18,012 bases of DNA from contig DGIK01000087.1 in assembly GCA_002393195.1 (NCBI GenBank), positions 12,542 to 30,553 on the forward strand. Reading direction: 5' to 3'. Below are positions 1-7,468 of this stretch, piece after piece. The notes beneath the pieces are model-generated. The model saw nothing but the letters and a program-made list of their open reading frames with translations, ran no database searches and was not told the DNA's origin. Position 1 is the stretch's first letter. Each line of letters opens with the position of its first letter. Origin of the DNA: Bacteroidales bacterium UBA3824. GTDB lineage: Bacteria; Bacteroidota; Bacteroidia; Bacteroidales; UBA3824. A program made the translations under genes and the position numbers.

Positions 1-1
1 A

Positions 2-1543
2 TTACGCAACGCTAAGCAATTTGCATAGCGACTTGCGGCTCAGTGGACGTTGGATTACCAAGTCGGTATATAGTCTGGTCTTCGATTTGGAGTTTTCGTC
101 CAATTCTGCGCCGCTCACAAATGCAAAACGCACCTTTGGATTGGTGTGGAACACGGCTCCGGCGGCGGCAAATCCAGCGGCGGGCGACGACGACAGGTCT
201 ATGATGGCGATGCTGAACCCACGTTTGGCGTCGGCAAGCACCTCCACCTCCTCCACAGAGCGGCAGCACACAACGTCGATGCCATACGACCCGAAAAAGA
301 TGTTCACAAAATCATAATCCTCCACGTATGGCGACATCACCATTATCGCACCGCTGTCGTTATACTGTTCGAGCATCTTCTCTACCTTCTGATACATATC
401 CACATCATTTGGGGGCGTGTTGAGCAACGGCACCTCAAAGCCAAACTTGCTACCCACCCCGGGATGACCTTCCGCATCCATAGTGCCGTTCATAAGGCTC
501 GCAAGGCTTTTGCAAATGCTCAATCCAAGCCCGACGCCCTCATATTGGCGAGAAAGCGTCGCCTCGCTTTGATTGAAACTGCCAAATATGAGGTCTATTT
601 TGCTCTGGTCGAACCCAATGCCCGTATCAGACACATCAAAGCGTATCCTATTCTCCACATAGTCATAGTGGACGGTGATATGCCCTTCGTTGGTAAATTT
701 TACTGCATTGTCGAGCAATATGCTGAGTATCTTGTAATACCCCACCTCAAAACCACATATAAAGTTTTTGCCGGAAAAGTCGTTGTCAAATACAAGAGTA
801 ATATTCTTGCCGCTGTCCTTAATCTTATTCTGCGCCATCGCCCTCAGGCTGCTCAACATTACGTCCACCTCAAATATATTGGTGGTGATATTGATGTCGC
901 CCGACTGCAACTGCGAATAATAAAGCATGTCGTTGAGGGTGTCGAGAAAACGGTCGCAAGACTTTTGCAACACCTGCATAAAATGTCGCCTGCGCTCCTC
1001 GGATATGGAAGGATTGTTGATGATGGCACCATAGCCAAGCACCGAATTGAGTGGCGTGCGCAATTCGTGGGTAACATTGGCAAGAAACGACGCCTTCATC
1101 TTGTCGCTCTGCTCGGCACGCTCACGCACATCGGCAAGCAGCTTGCAACATTCGTCGAGTTTGTCTTGTGCGCTGCCCGTCTCCTGCCGCAGATGCGATA
1201 CTACACTCTCGTAATTGGCATTGAGTCTGCTGAGGCGGTCAATCTCGTGCGTCATATTCTCTATCTTAGCCTTGTAGGAGGCTATCTCGGATACCTTGTT
1301 GGCAAGTTCGTCGGAATTTGCCGCCATATCCTCCTCATATCGTTGAATCCAAAAAGCATAATCCCTGCAGAGACGGTGCGCCCACACTACAAGCCACAAA
1401 AACACCAGCAACGCCACCACCCAGCACACGCATAGCAACATGCGCTCCATGCCTGCCCCAAGCCGGAGGATGAGCAACAGCATCGCAGTAAGTGCCACTG
1501 CGAGGACGCCACCGAATATATATATAAGTTTTGTTTTTCTCAT
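2..1543 (-). CDS. Membrane-bound hybrid sensor histidine kinase with degenerate C-terminal receiver
   Basis: A 513-residue protein that should autophosphorylate on histidine in the inner membrane. Two hydrophobic segments lie near residues 6-28 and 35-55, with almost no periplasmic loop between them, so any signal is probably sensed in the membrane or cytoplasm. Residues 60-150 read as a coiled coil. The HisKA motif THELRTP puts the phospho-accepting His at 159. The HATPase domain has the N box LLDNA (Asn279), DTGIG (306-310) and GVGLG (336-340). From about residue 398 the chain resembles a receiver: a candidate phospho-Asp in IIDL (Asp449) and RPL where receivers normally have KP. The acidic pair expected after the first strand is missing (MVMSPY). 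The ATG at 1543 gives the complete membrane anchor, and the gene is divergent from the his operon. Kinase family is certain; signal and partner are not identifiable. Confidence 0.93.
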   Translation of the reverse strand: MRKTKLIYIFGGVLAVALTAMLLLILRLGAGMERMLLCVCWVVALLVFLWLVVWAHRLCRDYAFWIQRYEEDMAANSDELANKVSEIASYKAKIENMTHEIDRLSRLNANYESVVSHLRQETGSAQDKLDECCKLLADVRERAEQSDKMKASFLANVTHELRTPLNSVLGYGAIINNPSISEERRRHFMQVLQKSCDRFLDTLNDMLYYSQLQSGDINITTNIFEVDVMLSSLRAMAQNKIKDSGKNITLVFDNDFSGKNFICGFEVGYYKILSILLDNAVKFTNEGHITVHYDYVENRIRFDVSDTGIGFDQSKIDLIFGSFNQSEATLSRQYEGVGLGLSICKSLASLMNGTMDAEGHPGVGSKFGFEVPLLNTPPNDVDMYQKVEKMLEQYNDSGAIMVMSPYVEDYDFVNIFFGSYGIDVVCCRSVEEVEVLADAKRGFSIAIIDLSSSPAAGFAAAGAVFHTNPKVRFAFVSGAELDENSKSKTRLYTDLVIQRPLSRKSLCKLLSVA

Positions 1544-1568
1544 GTGTGCCTAATTTTTGATTTAAATG

Positions 1569-1576
1569 CAAATCTA
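1569..1576 (-). promoter_or_regulatory. Candidate -7 element for the histidine kinase gene
   Basis: On the minus strand this reads TAGATTTG, matching the Bacteroidota -7 consensus TAnnTTTG, 25 nt before the kinase start codon. No TTTG lies at the usual distance upstream, so the call is tentative. Confidence 0.35.
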
Positions 1577-1595
1577 TAAAAAAATTCACATTATT

Positions 1596-1628
1596 TTTGC
1601 ATAAAATCAAAAAAAATTACTATTTTTG
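1596..1628 (+). promoter_or_regulatory. Promoter of the his leader and operon
   Basis: TTTG at 1596-1599, then 21 nt, then TATTTTTG at 1621-1628. This matches the Bacteroidota primary-sigma pattern TTTG-N19-21-TAnnTTTG. Transcription would begin a few bases after 1628 and include the whole leader peptide gene at 1661. Confidence 0.7.
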
Positions 1629-1660
1629 CATCAAATTTAATACAAAGTACGCTTTACAAT

Positions 1661-1753
1661 ATGGAAATGCCCCTTGAACACCTCGTCGCGCACCATCATC
1701 ACCACCATCATCACCATGACGGTGGCAATACTTCGTGCGGCAGGCTATCCTGA
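1661..1753 (+). CDS. Histidine leader peptide (HisL-type), nine consecutive His codons
   Basis: A 30-codon reading frame starting ATG GAA ATG and ending TGA. Residues 11-19 are nine histidines in a row, written with mixed CAC and CAT codons, and residue 7 is also His. It lies about 30 nt after a good promoter, 73 nt before a rho-independent terminator and 171 nt before hisG. This is the arrangement of a ribosome-sensed attenuator: when charged histidyl-tRNA is scarce, the ribosome should stall in the His run and favour transcription into hisG. The second ATG at 1667 is an alternative start and keeps the whole His run. The product itself probably has no function. It is too short for routine gene calling; the call rests on His content and position. 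Confidence 0.85.
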   Translation: MEMPLEHLVAHHHHHHHHHDGGNTSCGRLS

Positions 1754-1766
1754 CAATGGGACTTGG

Positions 1767-1834
1767 GACGTTGGCAAAATGACAAAACAACGGGTGCAGT
1801 TTCATATTTGGACAAAATAAACAAAGGCCGGGTC
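1767..1834 (+). promoter_or_regulatory. Candidate antiterminator pairing of the his attenuator
   Basis: GACGTTGGC at 1767-1775 can pair with GCCGGGTC at 1827-1834, the left arm of the terminator. The helix has eight base pairs, including two G-U pairs, and one bulged G at 1770. Forming it would prevent the terminator. A third segment that would sequester 1767-1775 is less clear. A short pairing of 1681-1687 with 1767-1774 is possible, and a ribosome in the His run would block it. Pairing was judged by eye, with no energy calculation. Confidence 0.55.
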
Positions 1835-1858
1835 GCAGAGAAGGGATTCGGCTTTTTT
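1827..1858 (+). terminator. Rho-independent terminator of the his attenuator
   Basis: GCCGGGTC (1827-1834) and GATTCGGC (1845-1852) form an 8-bp stem with two G-U pairs around a 10-nt loop, followed by six T (1853-1858). It lies inside the leader, before hisG, so it should stop transcription when histidine is plentiful. Confidence 0.8.
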
Positions 1859-1924
1859 GTTGCTAATACAACAACGACAATCAAGAATTAATGCATAAAC
1901 ATAATAAAACAACATACATCAAAA

Positions 1925-2788
1925 ATGGAAAGATTAAAAATCGCAATCCAAAAATCTGGCCGCCTGAGCGACAAGTCGGTGGAACTCTTTGAGAAAGCCG
2001 GCATCAGCGCGTCCAACAACAGCAGCCGACTGCTGCTCGCATCAGCATCCGACTTCCCTATCGACATCCTCTACCTTCGCGACGACGACATCCCGCAGTG
2101 CGTGGCTGACGGCGTGGCAGACGCGGGCATCGTGGGCGAAAACGTCATCTGGGAATCGGGCAAGCAGGTAGAAACCGTGGAAAAACTCGGCTTCGGCAAA
2201 TGCCGCCTCTCGCTCGCCATTCCACGCGACACCCCCGAATACACTGGTCTCCAATGGTTCAACGGCAGGAAGATTGCCACCACCTATCCAGTAATCCTCC
2301 GCAAGGTTCTCAACGACAACAACATCCAAGCCGACATCCACGTCATAAGCGGCTCGGTGGAGATTTGCCCCGCAATAGGACTCGCCGACGCTATTTTCGA
2401 CATCGTTAGCACCGGCAGCACCCTCCTCAGCAACGGTCTTGTTGAGAAGGAAAAAATGGTGAACTCCGAAGCTGTGCTCATCAAGAATGACAACCTCAAC
2501 GCCGAAAAACAGCAGATTCTCGACAAACTCCTATTCCGCATACACGCAATCAATGCCGCCAAGAGCAACAAGTACATACTCCTCAACGCGCCCAAGAAAA
2601 ACCTCGACAACATCATCCGCCTTCTCCCCGGCATGAAGAGCCCGTCTGTGCTTCCTCTCGCCGACAGCGACTGGGTGAGCGTTCATTCGGTAGTGAAGGA
2701 GAGCGAATTTTGGGAGATTATCGACAAACTCCAAGCCGAAGGCGCACAGGGAATTTTAGTAGTACCAATCGAAAAAATGATTCTCTAA
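1925..2788 (+). CDS. hisG: ATP phosphoribosyltransferase, long form
   Basis: Catalyses the committed step of histidine synthesis: ATP plus PRPP gives phosphoribosyl-ATP, in the cytoplasm. The protein has 287 residues, near the length of the long, self-sufficient HisG (about 290-300), so no HisZ subunit is expected. The N-terminus LKIAIQKSGRL is typical of the family. The PRPP-binding stretch FDIVSTGSTL lies at about 158-167, after SGSVE at 142-146. Residues about 215-287 form the C-terminal regulatory domain through which histidine feedback-inhibits long-form enzymes. The ATG at 1925 is the only sensible start and follows an A-rich stretch. It is the first enzyme gene of the operon, under the attenuator at 1661-1858, and 2 nt separate it from hisD. 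Confidence 0.97.
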   Translation: MERLKIAIQKSGRLSDKSVELFEKAGISASNNSSRLLLASASDFPIDILYLRDDDIPQCVADGVADAGIVGENVIWESGKQVETVEKLGFGKCRLSLAIPRDTPEYTGLQWFNGRKIATTYPVILRKVLNDNNIQADIHVISGSVEICPAIGLADAIFDIVSTGSTLLSNGLVEKEKMVNSEAVLIKNDNLNAEKQQILDKLLFRIHAINAAKSNKYILLNAPKKNLDNIIRLLPGMKSPSVLPLADSDWVSVHSVVKESEFWEIIDKLQAEGAQGILVVPIEKMIL

Positions 2789-2790
2789 CG

Positions 2791-4071
2791 ATGTTCAAAA
2801 TCCAATACACAACCGACGACGACTTCACAGGTCGCTCCCGCCGCCCCGCCGGACGCACAGACGACATCATCCCCATCGTCCGCGACGTGCTTACGGCTGT
2901 AAGGGACGGCGGCGACAAGGCGGTAAGGGAGCTTACCTTGAAATTCGACAAATCTTGCCCCGACAATCTCCTGACGACACAGGAGGAACTCGAAGCGGCA
3001 GCAAAAGAAGTGCCCGACGACCTCAAGAAGGCCATCGACATCGCACGTCAAAACATCGAAAAATTTCACCGCAGCCAGCTCCCTTCCGAAATCCACAAAG
3101 TGCAGACTTCTGAAGGCATCACCTGTTGGCAAAAAGCCGTTGCCATCGAAAAAATCGGCATCTATATTCCGGGCGGCACAGCACCGCTTTTCAGCACGGT
3201 TTTGATGCTCGCAATTCCTGCCAAGATAGCCGGCTGCAAGGAGATTGTGCTTTGTTCGCCACCACGCAGCGGCGGCTCTATCAATCCTGTCGTATTGTAT
3301 TGCGCCAAGATACTCGGCATCAACAAGGTGTTCAAAATTGGTGGCAGTCAGGCAATTGCAGCAATGGCGTATGGCACGGAGAGTGTTCCCAAGGTAAGCA
3401 AAATTTTCGGACCGGGCAATAAGTTCGTTACTGTTGCCAAGCAGCTCGTCAATTCGTCAGAAACGGCAATCGACATGCCCGCAGGCCCGTCGGAACTTGC
3501 AGTAATTGCCGACCAAAACACCAATCCCGTATATGCAGCCGCCGACCTGCTCAGCCAGTGCGAACACGGCACGGATTCTCAGGTAGGTCTTTTTGTAACC
3601 ACCAACGACAAGGCAGACGAAATCATCGCCGAGGCGGAGCGTCAACTCGCACTCTTGCCCCGCCGCGACATCGCTGCACAGAGTTTCCAAAATAGTTTTG
3701 CAGTCATTACAGGAAATACCGACCAGGCTGTCCGCCTTTCCAACCTTTGGGCTCCCGAACACCTGATAATTTCCACCGACGACTGCGACACCCTCGCCGA
3801 AAAAGTGGTGAACGCGGGAAGCGTTTTCATTGGCAAATACGCCTGTGAGTCAGCTGGCGACTATGCCTCTGGCACCAACCATACGCTGCCCACCAACGGC
3901 GCGGCAAACGCATATTCGGGACTCAATATGGATTCGTTTATGAAAAAAATAACGTTCCAGACCATCACGGAGACAGGCATCCGCACCATTGGCCCCGCCA
4001 TCGAGACTATGGCTGCCGCCGAACAGCTCGACGCCCACAAAAACGCCGTCACAGTGCGTCTGCAACGATAA
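2791..4071 (+). CDS. hisD: Histidinol dehydrogenase
   Basis: Carries out the last two steps of histidine synthesis, oxidising L-histidinol via histidinal to L-histidine with NAD+ and a zinc ion. The protein has 426 residues. All key positions recalled for the E. coli enzyme are present at a constant offset of three: zinc ligands Gln256, His259, Asp357 and His416, and catalytic Glu323-His324 in APEHL. An in-frame upstream start at 2710 would add 27 residues inside hisG that do not look like the family. ATG 2791, 2 nt after the hisG stop, is therefore preferred and implies translational coupling. A palindromic element follows before hisC. Confidence 0.97.
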   Translation: MFKIQYTTDDDFTGRSRRPAGRTDDIIPIVRDVLTAVRDGGDKAVRELTLKFDKSCPDNLLTTQEELEAAAKEVPDDLKKAIDIARQNIEKFHRSQLPSEIHKVQTSEGITCWQKAVAIEKIGIYIPGGTAPLFSTVLMLAIPAKIAGCKEIVLCSPPRSGGSINPVVLYCAKILGINKVFKIGGSQAIAAMAYGTESVPKVSKIFGPGNKFVTVAKQLVNSSETAIDMPAGPSELAVIADQNTNPVYAAADLLSQCEHGTDSQVGLFVTTNDKADEIIAEAERQLALLPRRDIAAQSFQNSFAVITGNTDQAVRLSNLWAPEHLIISTDDCDTLAEKVVNAGSVFIGKYACESAGDYASGTNHTLPTNGAANAYSGLNMDSFMKKITFQTITETGIRTIGPAIETMAAAEQLDAHKNAVTVRLQR

Positions 4072-4083
4072 TACACGCTCTTT

Positions 4084-4109
4084 CCGCCGCCTACGGCGAC
4101 GGGATTTTT
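4084..4109 (+). terminator. Terminator-like GC hairpin just after hisD
   Basis: CGCC-TAC-GGCG at 4088-4098 is extended by CCG/CGG (4084-4086 with 4100-4102) across a C-A mismatch, then GATTTTT at 4103-4109. It starts 12 nt after the hisD stop and could partly terminate before hisC. It is also the left end of the palindromic element described below, so a terminator function is only inferred. Confidence 0.45.
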
Positions 4110-4231
4110 ATTCAACGAAAATTAAAACGAATTTTAACGAATTAAAACGAATTGACGATTTAGAAATTCGTTTTAATTCATTTTAATTCGTTAAAATTTT
4201 TGTTTAAAAATCCAACCACCGCAAGGTGGTT
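4084..4231. repeat. AT-rich palindromic element with 10-bp units, between hisD and hisC (copy 1)
   Basis: A GC hairpin (4084-4102) is followed by a long imperfect inverted repeat bounded by GGATTTTT (4102-4109) and AAAAATCC (4206-4213). Each arm is a chain of roughly 10-bp units. The left arm is AATTAAAACG, AATTTTAACG, AATTAAAACG, and the right arm carries the reverse complements with one variant unit. A second hairpin, AACCACC-GCAA-GGTGGTT (4214-4231), closes the right end. A related element lies at 13521-13616. No reading frame is plausible. It may be a small palindromic repeat family, a structured RNA, or both. Confidence 0.75.
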
Positions 4232-4261
4232 GCAAATCAAAACTATTCACGTTTAGAAAAA

Positions 4262-5287
4262 ATGGACTTCAACAAAGTTTTACGAAAAAATATCCTCGAC
4301 ATGGAGCCGTACACAGCGGCGAGGGATCTCGTGCCAAAGGGTGATTACATCTTTTTGGATGCCAACGAAAACCCCTACGGCACTTGGAATCGCTATCCCG
4401 ACCCAATGCAACGCGACCCCAAGGCGATGCTCGCCGCCATCAAGGGTGTAACGCCCGACAATATGGTGATGGGCAACGGCAGCGACGAAATCATCGACCT
4501 GCTCTATCGCATCAGTTGCAACCCCAAACAGGACAACGTAATCTCCATCTCGCCAAGCTACGGAATGTATTTTACTCTTGCCAACTTAAACGACGTGGAG
4601 TTTCGCGAAGTGATGCTGGACGACGATTTTGAGTTTAAGCCCGAAGACATCCTCGCCCGTGTAGATGACAATACCAAGATGATTCTCCTCTGCTCGCCAA
4701 ACAACCCGACAGGCAAGTCGTTTGACCCGCAAAAAATCTTGACAATCGTCAAACAATTCCCCGGCATCGTGGTAGTGGATGAGGCTTACAACGACTTTTC
4801 GCCCACAGAATCGCTTATCAAGTATCTCCCTCAATACGACAACCTCGTAATATCGCAGACATTCTCTAAGGCGTGGGGACTTGCATCCATCCGTGCCGGC
4901 GTAGGCTACATGAGCAAGGAGCTCGCCGCCATCGTCAACAAGGTAAAGATGCCCTACAATATGGACGGCTTCACACAAAAGACCATTGTTGAACGCCTTG
5001 CCGATCTCGATTCGTTCAACAAGACTGTGAAACTCCTCGTCTCGGAGCGCGACCGCATCATGGCGGAACTCTCAAAACTCAGTTACATCGAAAAAGTGTT
5101 TCCCTCGGATTCCAACTTCTTCATGATACGCACACCGCGCCACGCCGAATTGATGCAATACATGATTAAAAACGGAGTAATCCTCCGCTCGCGCCACTCG
5201 ATGGCAAAATGTCAAAACTGCATCCGCATCACCGTCGGCACTCCCGAGCAAAATGATTTGCTGATTAAACTGATGAAGGAATTTTAA
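4262..5287 (+). CDS. hisC: Histidinol-phosphate aminotransferase
   Basis: PLP-dependent fold-type-I aminotransferase that converts imidazole acetol phosphate plus glutamate to histidinol phosphate and 2-oxoglutarate. The protein has 341 residues, slightly shorter than the common 350-360. Visible motifs are DANENPYG near residue 33, CSPNNPTG at 144-151, DEAYNDF at 173-179 and SQTFSKAWGLA with the Schiff-base Lys203. The C-terminal IRITVGTPEQND is typical. A GTG start at 4226 would add 12 residues overlapping the hairpin at 4214-4231. ATG 4262, after an A-rich stretch, is preferred. It is the last gene of this operon: no hisB follows, only terminators and then genes on the other strand. Confidence 0.96.
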   Translation: MDFNKVLRKNILDMEPYTAARDLVPKGDYIFLDANENPYGTWNRYPDPMQRDPKAMLAAIKGVTPDNMVMGNGSDEIIDLLYRISCNPKQDNVISISPSYGMYFTLANLNDVEFREVMLDDDFEFKPEDILARVDDNTKMILLCSPNNPTGKSFDPQKILTIVKQFPGIVVVDEAYNDFSPTESLIKYLPQYDNLVISQTFSKAWGLASIRAGVGYMSKELAAIVNKVKMPYNMDGFTQKTIVERLADLDSFNKTVKLLVSERDRIMAELSKLSYIEKVFPSDSNFFMIRTPRHAELMQYMIKNGVILRSRHSMAKCQNCIRITVGTPEQNDLLIKLMKEF

Positions 5288-5311
5288 TTGCGGAATATAA
5301 TAATAAAAAAC

Positions 5312-5361
5312 GAGTTATCGCTATATAATAAAATTATTGCATAGCGATATCTCATTTTTTT
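5312..5361. terminator. First terminator hairpin after hisC
   Basis: TATCGCTAT (5316-5324) pairs with ATAGCGATA (5341-5349). The stem is extended by GAG/CTC across a T-T mismatch. Seven T follow at 5355-5361 and six A precede the stem, so it could work for either strand. Confidence 0.6.
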
Positions 5362-5375
5362 CATTTTTGCACAAT

Positions 5376-5409
5376 AAAAAAGAGGTTTGGAAATTCCAAA
5401 CCTCTTTTT
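5376..5409. terminator. Bidirectional rho-independent terminator between hisC and the barrel gene
   Basis: AGAGGTTTGG (5381-5390) and CCAAACCTCT (5396-5405) form a perfect 10-bp stem around AAATT. Five A precede it and a T run follows it. It lies between two convergent genes and can terminate both hisC (plus) and the gene ending at 5451 (minus). Confidence 0.85.
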
Positions 5410-5450
5410 GTTATTGTTTGTTGCGGGAAACGTACCCGACTTATCGTCTA

Positions 5451-6293
5451 TTAGTTCAAGTACTTCGGACGAGCTACATGCTTAGCCATGCAAGGAGCGA
5501 AGGTGTAGGAGAAGTTGATGAGGGCAGTGGTGTACTGGTCGCCATATTTGCCACCCTTTACGTTGCCACGAACAACTTTCTGTACCTGACCTGCTACGCC
5601 CTTAGGCATTTCCTTGCCGAAGCCAAAGCTTGACATACCGTCGAGGTAGTCGTTGCCCTTGCCCTTAGAGCCTACGAGAATGTGCTGAACGAGCTCAAAG
5701 CCGATACCGAACTTCTTGGTAGCCTGATATTTGAAACCAAGACCAACGGGAAGAGTCCATGCTGCGGTGTTGTAGTAACGACCTTCAGCCTTGAGTGAAC
5801 GGGTGCTTACCCATACATTCTGGCCGTCAACACGCATAGAGCTTTTCGGGTTGTAGATTGCACCACCGAAACCAGCAGTGATGTAACCAGCCCACTTCTG
5901 ACCGAAAGTAGATTCAGGAGTAACGTCTTTCGGCTTCAAGAAATAGAAGTTGAACATCACATTGATGTCAAACGTCCAGGTGCGGAAGTTGAGATGACGC
6001 TTTTTAGCATAATCGATCTCGGAATCAGCGTCAAAACCCTGCAACCTTGAGAGGAGGAAATTTGTCCTGAGGCTGAGCCTCTCAATCATCCTGTACTCGT
6101 AGCCAATCTGAGCAGAACCGTTGAGAGTCTTGAAAGGAATACCATGACCCTCCACCGGGCAAATGTCAGTCTCTGCCACGTTGCCACCTATGCCAGCGTA
6201 AATGCTGTGGCGGGTGGACTTCCACGATGTCTGTGCAAAGACACCGCTTACTGTGAATAATGCCACTAAAACAAAGGCTATTACTTTTTTCAT
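5451..6293 (-). CDS. Outer-membrane beta-barrel protein, DUF6089-like paralogue A
   Basis: A 280-residue secreted protein. ATG 6293 gives a standard signal peptide (MKKVIAF... hydrophobic to residue 18) with a likely cut at VFA|QTSW after Ala20. An in-frame upstream start at 6353 would bury this signal and is rejected. Alternating-hydrophobicity strands, a glycine-rich start (IYAGIGGNVA) and a strand ending in aromatics (INFSYTF, 259-265) indicate a beta barrel. It is clearly homologous to the next gene, e.g. TSWKSTRHSIYAGIGGN against QTWKNSRHSVVAGIGGN, but lacks that protein's TEGQG motif. It also has a 15-residue tail after the last strand. The DUF6089 assignment rests on recalled family patterns; function is unknown, and a structural or secretion-related role is only possible. 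Confidence 0.8.
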   Translation of the reverse strand: MKKVIAFVLVALFTVSGVFAQTSWKSTRHSIYAGIGGNVAETDICPVEGHGIPFKTLNGSAQIGYEYRMIERLSLRTNFLLSRLQGFDADSEIDYAKKRHLNFRTWTFDINVMFNFYFLKPKDVTPESTFGQKWAGYITAGFGGAIYNPKSSMRVDGQNVWVSTRSLKAEGRYYNTAAWTLPVGLGFKYQATKKFGIGFELVQHILVGSKGKGNDYLDGMSSFGFGKEMPKGVAGQVQKVVRGNVKGGKYGDQYTTALINFSYTFAPCMAKHVARPKYLN

Positions 6294-6397
6294 AATTTTA
6301 TAATAATTAATATTTGTTGAGTTATTCATACTTCTTTGACATTCACACTTCATTTTATGGCTTTACAATGTGCCTATACTACGTGCGAAAATCTTTG

Positions 6398-6430
6398 CAA
6401 ATATATAAAGAATTTTACATTCGTAGCAAA
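6398..6430 (-). promoter_or_regulatory. Promoter of barrel gene A
   Basis: On the minus strand: TTTG (plus 6427-6430), 21 nt, TATATTTG (plus 6398-6405), an exact fit to the Bacteroidota pattern. It predicts a 5' UTR of roughly 100 nt before the start at 6293. The rest of 6294-6516 is AT-rich and shows nothing else I can name. Confidence 0.75.
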
Positions 6431-6516
6431 AAAATCAGAAAAAAAATCAAAAAAAATGAAACAATTTTCTATCTGACTGTCTTTCAGGTTTTTACAGGTA
6501 GTGAAATATGCCATTT

Positions 6517-7437
6517 TTACATCAAAAAACGATAATGAAGTGTAAACAATGCTGTAAAATACGTGTCGTTATAACCAGAATTGCCACGTTTGCCGCCGGT
6601 GGAAAGTGAAGAACCGCCTTTGCGCCGGTCGGCAAACACTTTGGTCATCTCGCTCGGCGGCGTGATGCCCAGCTCGTCGTAATTGAAATAATAAGCAGAA
6701 CAATCGTCGATGTAATCGGTGGTAGTGAAATGCTGCAACAGCTCTATGCCCAATGAGATTTCCCTCGTAACCTGGCACTTGAAGCCTATTCCGAAGGGGA
6801 TGCTGATGGCGGTGAGCTTGTATTGGTCGTTGGCTGCCACTACATACTCATTGCCGCCGTCCCTTGCCAAAAACTCTACGCCTGTACCCTGACCCTCTGT
6901 GCAGAGCGGCTGCAATTCATACCATTGCCCATTGTAATTGCCCATCGGGTTGAAGTGAAGCAGGGCAAGCTCAATGCTGATGTAGCCCGACCATCTTTTC
7001 CAAAAACTGCCTTCGCCGCCAATCCTCGATATGTCTTTCTCGCGCAGGAAATAATATTCGCCGCCAATGCCAAATTCCAACAAGTTGCTCTTGAAATTGA
7101 GGTTGCGACTGCGACGAGCCTCGTTGTTGGCGTTTACGTCGTCGGCTGCCACCTTGGAGAATGTAAAGGTAAATTTGCCTGTAAGACGGTCGGCAAGTCG
7201 GTATCGGTAGCCAGCCATAGTTGACAGCTTAAGTATGCCGGGGTCCAAATCCTTGAAGTTGAAGAAGTGTCCGCCGTTGTCGTCGCCGCCGCCAAGGTCG
7301 CCCATGAATATATTGCCGCCAATACCAGCCACGACAGAATGACGCGAGTTTTTCCACGTCTGCTGCGCCGACGATGTGCCAAAGGTTGCCGACAGCAACA
7401 ATACAACTATTATAATATGTGTGAGAATATGTTTCAT
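6517..7437 (-). CDS. Outer-membrane beta-barrel protein, DUF6089-like paralogue B
   Basis: A 306-residue secreted protein. ATG 7437 gives a signal peptide (MKHILTH then a hydrophobic run) with a likely cut at SSA|QQTW after Ala24. An upstream frame start at 7527 would add 30 residues encoded by a GC-rich palindromic repeat and is rejected. Family-like features are GNIFMGDLGG near 41-50, LQPLCTEGQG at 175-184, ISIPFGIGFK at 211-220 and DYIDDCSAYY at 241-250. It ends in the aromatic strand TLHYRF. Resemblance to DUF6089 barrels, a family that may include PorG of the type IX secretion system, is from memory, and no other type IX gene is in the window. Its own promoter was not found, so it may be read from nadK. 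Confidence 0.82.
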   Translation of the reverse strand: MKHILTHIIIVVLLLSATFGTSSAQQTWKNSRHSVVAGIGGNIFMGDLGGGDDNGGHFFNFKDLDPGILKLSTMAGYRYRLADRLTGKFTFTFSKVAADDVNANNEARRSRNLNFKSNLLEFGIGGEYYFLREKDISRIGGEGSFWKRWSGYISIELALLHFNPMGNYNGQWYELQPLCTEGQGTGVEFLARDGGNEYVVAANDQYKLTAISIPFGIGFKCQVTREISLGIELLQHFTTTDYIDDCSAYYFNYDELGITPPSEMTKVFADRRKGGSSLSTGGKRGNSGYNDTYFTALFTLHYRFLM

Positions 7438-7468
7438 AATGACTATAAAACGCTGAAATATGATTTTT

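Noticed and set aside
146..1435. A 429-codon open frame on the plus strand
   Set aside because: It is fully antisense to the histidine kinase, whose motifs are clear; the translation shows no recognisable family pattern.
1661..1753. His-rich peptide as a small metal-binding protein
   Set aside because: Its position after a promoter and before a terminator and hisG, plus the uninterrupted His run, fits a leader peptide much better.
2710..2790. Longer N-terminus for hisD starting inside hisG
   Set aside because: The added 27 residues are out-of-frame hisG sequence and do not resemble HisD; ATG 2791 gives the family start and active-site offset.
4110..4205. CRISPR-like or tandem-repeat array
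   Set aside because: Units are about 10 bp, contiguous, and arranged as an inverted repeat; there are no spacers and no cas genes.
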